In this document: piece after piece, positions 63,897 to 64,000 of the stretch
How the letters are laid out: the number at the start of each line of letters is the position of its first letter
How positions within the stretch are numbered: position 1 is the stretch's first letter
Position numbers and translations under genes: made by a program
Assembly: GCF_004307425.1 (NCBI RefSeq)
Contig: NZ_SEWZ01000001.1
Span: 556,689-620,688 of the forward strand
Reading direction: 5' to 3'
Length of the DNA: 64,000 nt
Origin: Aquirufa antheringensis
GTDB lineage: Bacteria > Bacteroidota > Bacteroidia > Cytophagales > Spirosomataceae
The notes under the pieces: model-generated
The model's database searches: none
What the model was told of the DNA's origin: nothing
What the model saw: the letters and a program-made list of their open reading frames with translations, nothing else

Positions 63897-63923
63897 AAAA
63901 AACGAGGCGGCAGCCTCTTTTTT
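63897..63923. terminator. Bidirectional terminator between arrays R5 and R6
   Basis: A 5-bp GC-rich stem GAGGC/GCCTC with loop GGCA, six A before and six T after. It sits in the 66-base space between the mirrored arrays, where no gene is seen. A minus-strand gene beyond the right edge might end here. Confidence 0.7.
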
Positions 63924-63930
63924 ATGCCGT

Positions 63931-64000
63931 ATCTCTACTCTTTGCTCTATACTCTCTACTCTATTTCCTGATTACTGCCCACTGATAACTGACGACTAAT
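63931..64000. repeat. Heptad-period array R6 (right arm, inverted to R5), continues to window edge
   Basis: Ten in-phase units: ATCTCTA, CTCTTTG, CTCTATA, CTCTCTA, CTCTATT, TCCTGAT, TACTGCC, CACTGAT, AACTGAC, GACTAAT. On the minus strand these give CAAAGAG, TATAGAG, GGCAGTA and ATCAGTG units, the same types as R5. Confidence 0.88.

Noticed and set aside
1..64000. Insertion sequences, prophage or integrative element
   Set aside because: No transposase, phage structural or conjugation gene is visible. XerD is the housekeeping recombinase by its motifs; tail-fibre-like repeats in the 1050-residue gene lie behind a signal peptide and are not phage genes.

Overview
The window looks like chromosomal sequence from an aerobic Bacteroidota bacterium, most likely of the Cytophagales. 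Evidence: promoters of the TAnnTTTG type rather than sigma70 boxes, almost no Shine-Dalgarno leaders, two proteins with type IX secretion C-terminal domains, a B-type succinate dehydrogenase operon (sdhCAB), and lineage-typical families (DoxX/BT_3928-like, DUF1599, viroplasmin-type RNase H). The genus is inference. The core has moderate GC (about 40-45% by eye). There is one AT-richer accessory island at about 21.5-26.8 kb.

Layout. 0-3.3 kb: sdhCAB on the minus strand. 3.4-7.7 kb: a T9SS-secreted CHU_C protein, a DCC-family protein, fabD and tRNA-Gln(UUG). 7.7-10.8 kb: a three-gene sugar cassette (PfkB kinase, AGE-type epimerase, Tat-exported TIM-barrel isomerase). 10.9-21.5 kb: glmM, cysteine desulfurase, proS, a Tyr-rich lipoprotein with an outer-membrane barrel, aroK, a DoxX/thioredoxin-like protein, DUF1599, folP and a class IV aminotransferase (probable pabC). 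21.5-26.8 kb: island with a 7TM-AraC regulator, a T9SS protein and a 1050-aa mosaic DUF1566 surface protein. 26.8-36.8 kb: MogA-like, tcdA, a glycosyltransferase, trmN6, rnhA, marC, a class V aminotransferase, aroQ, xerD, a four-helix-bundle gene, alanine dehydrogenase, tsaE and an SDR. 36.8-40.1 kb: a lone mlaE and an Anbu proteasome-like operon. 40.2-53.4 kb: pyrD, ftsK-lolA, purQ, ahcY, murF, a TauE exporter and leuS. 53.4-60.1 kb: a complete eboABCDEF operon with a Spy-like seventh gene. 60.2-64 kb: ygiQ, a PhnA-domain protein and rmuC.

Three things stand out. First, a dispersed family of degenerate 7-bp-period arrays (CAAAGnn, GAnAGTC and CTCTATA types) forms mirrored pairs, purine-rich on the left and pyrimidine-rich on the right. 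In three of four cases the pair occupies the space between two convergent genes and abuts their stop codons. One pair brackets a four-helix-bundle (S23-type) gene and another brackets the whole AT-rich island, so the arrays may be borders of insertable segments. I know of no description of this arrangement. Second, the last ~125 bp of the 1050-aa DUF1566 gene switches abruptly in composition to NNC codons, ending YYVRAIRAF; this fits a variable repeat of a diversity-generating retroelement whose template and reverse transcriptase would lie outside the window. Third, the intact ebo operon, a metabolite-traffic system of unresolved chemistry, is directly followed by a periplasmic Spy/CpxP-like gene one base downstream.
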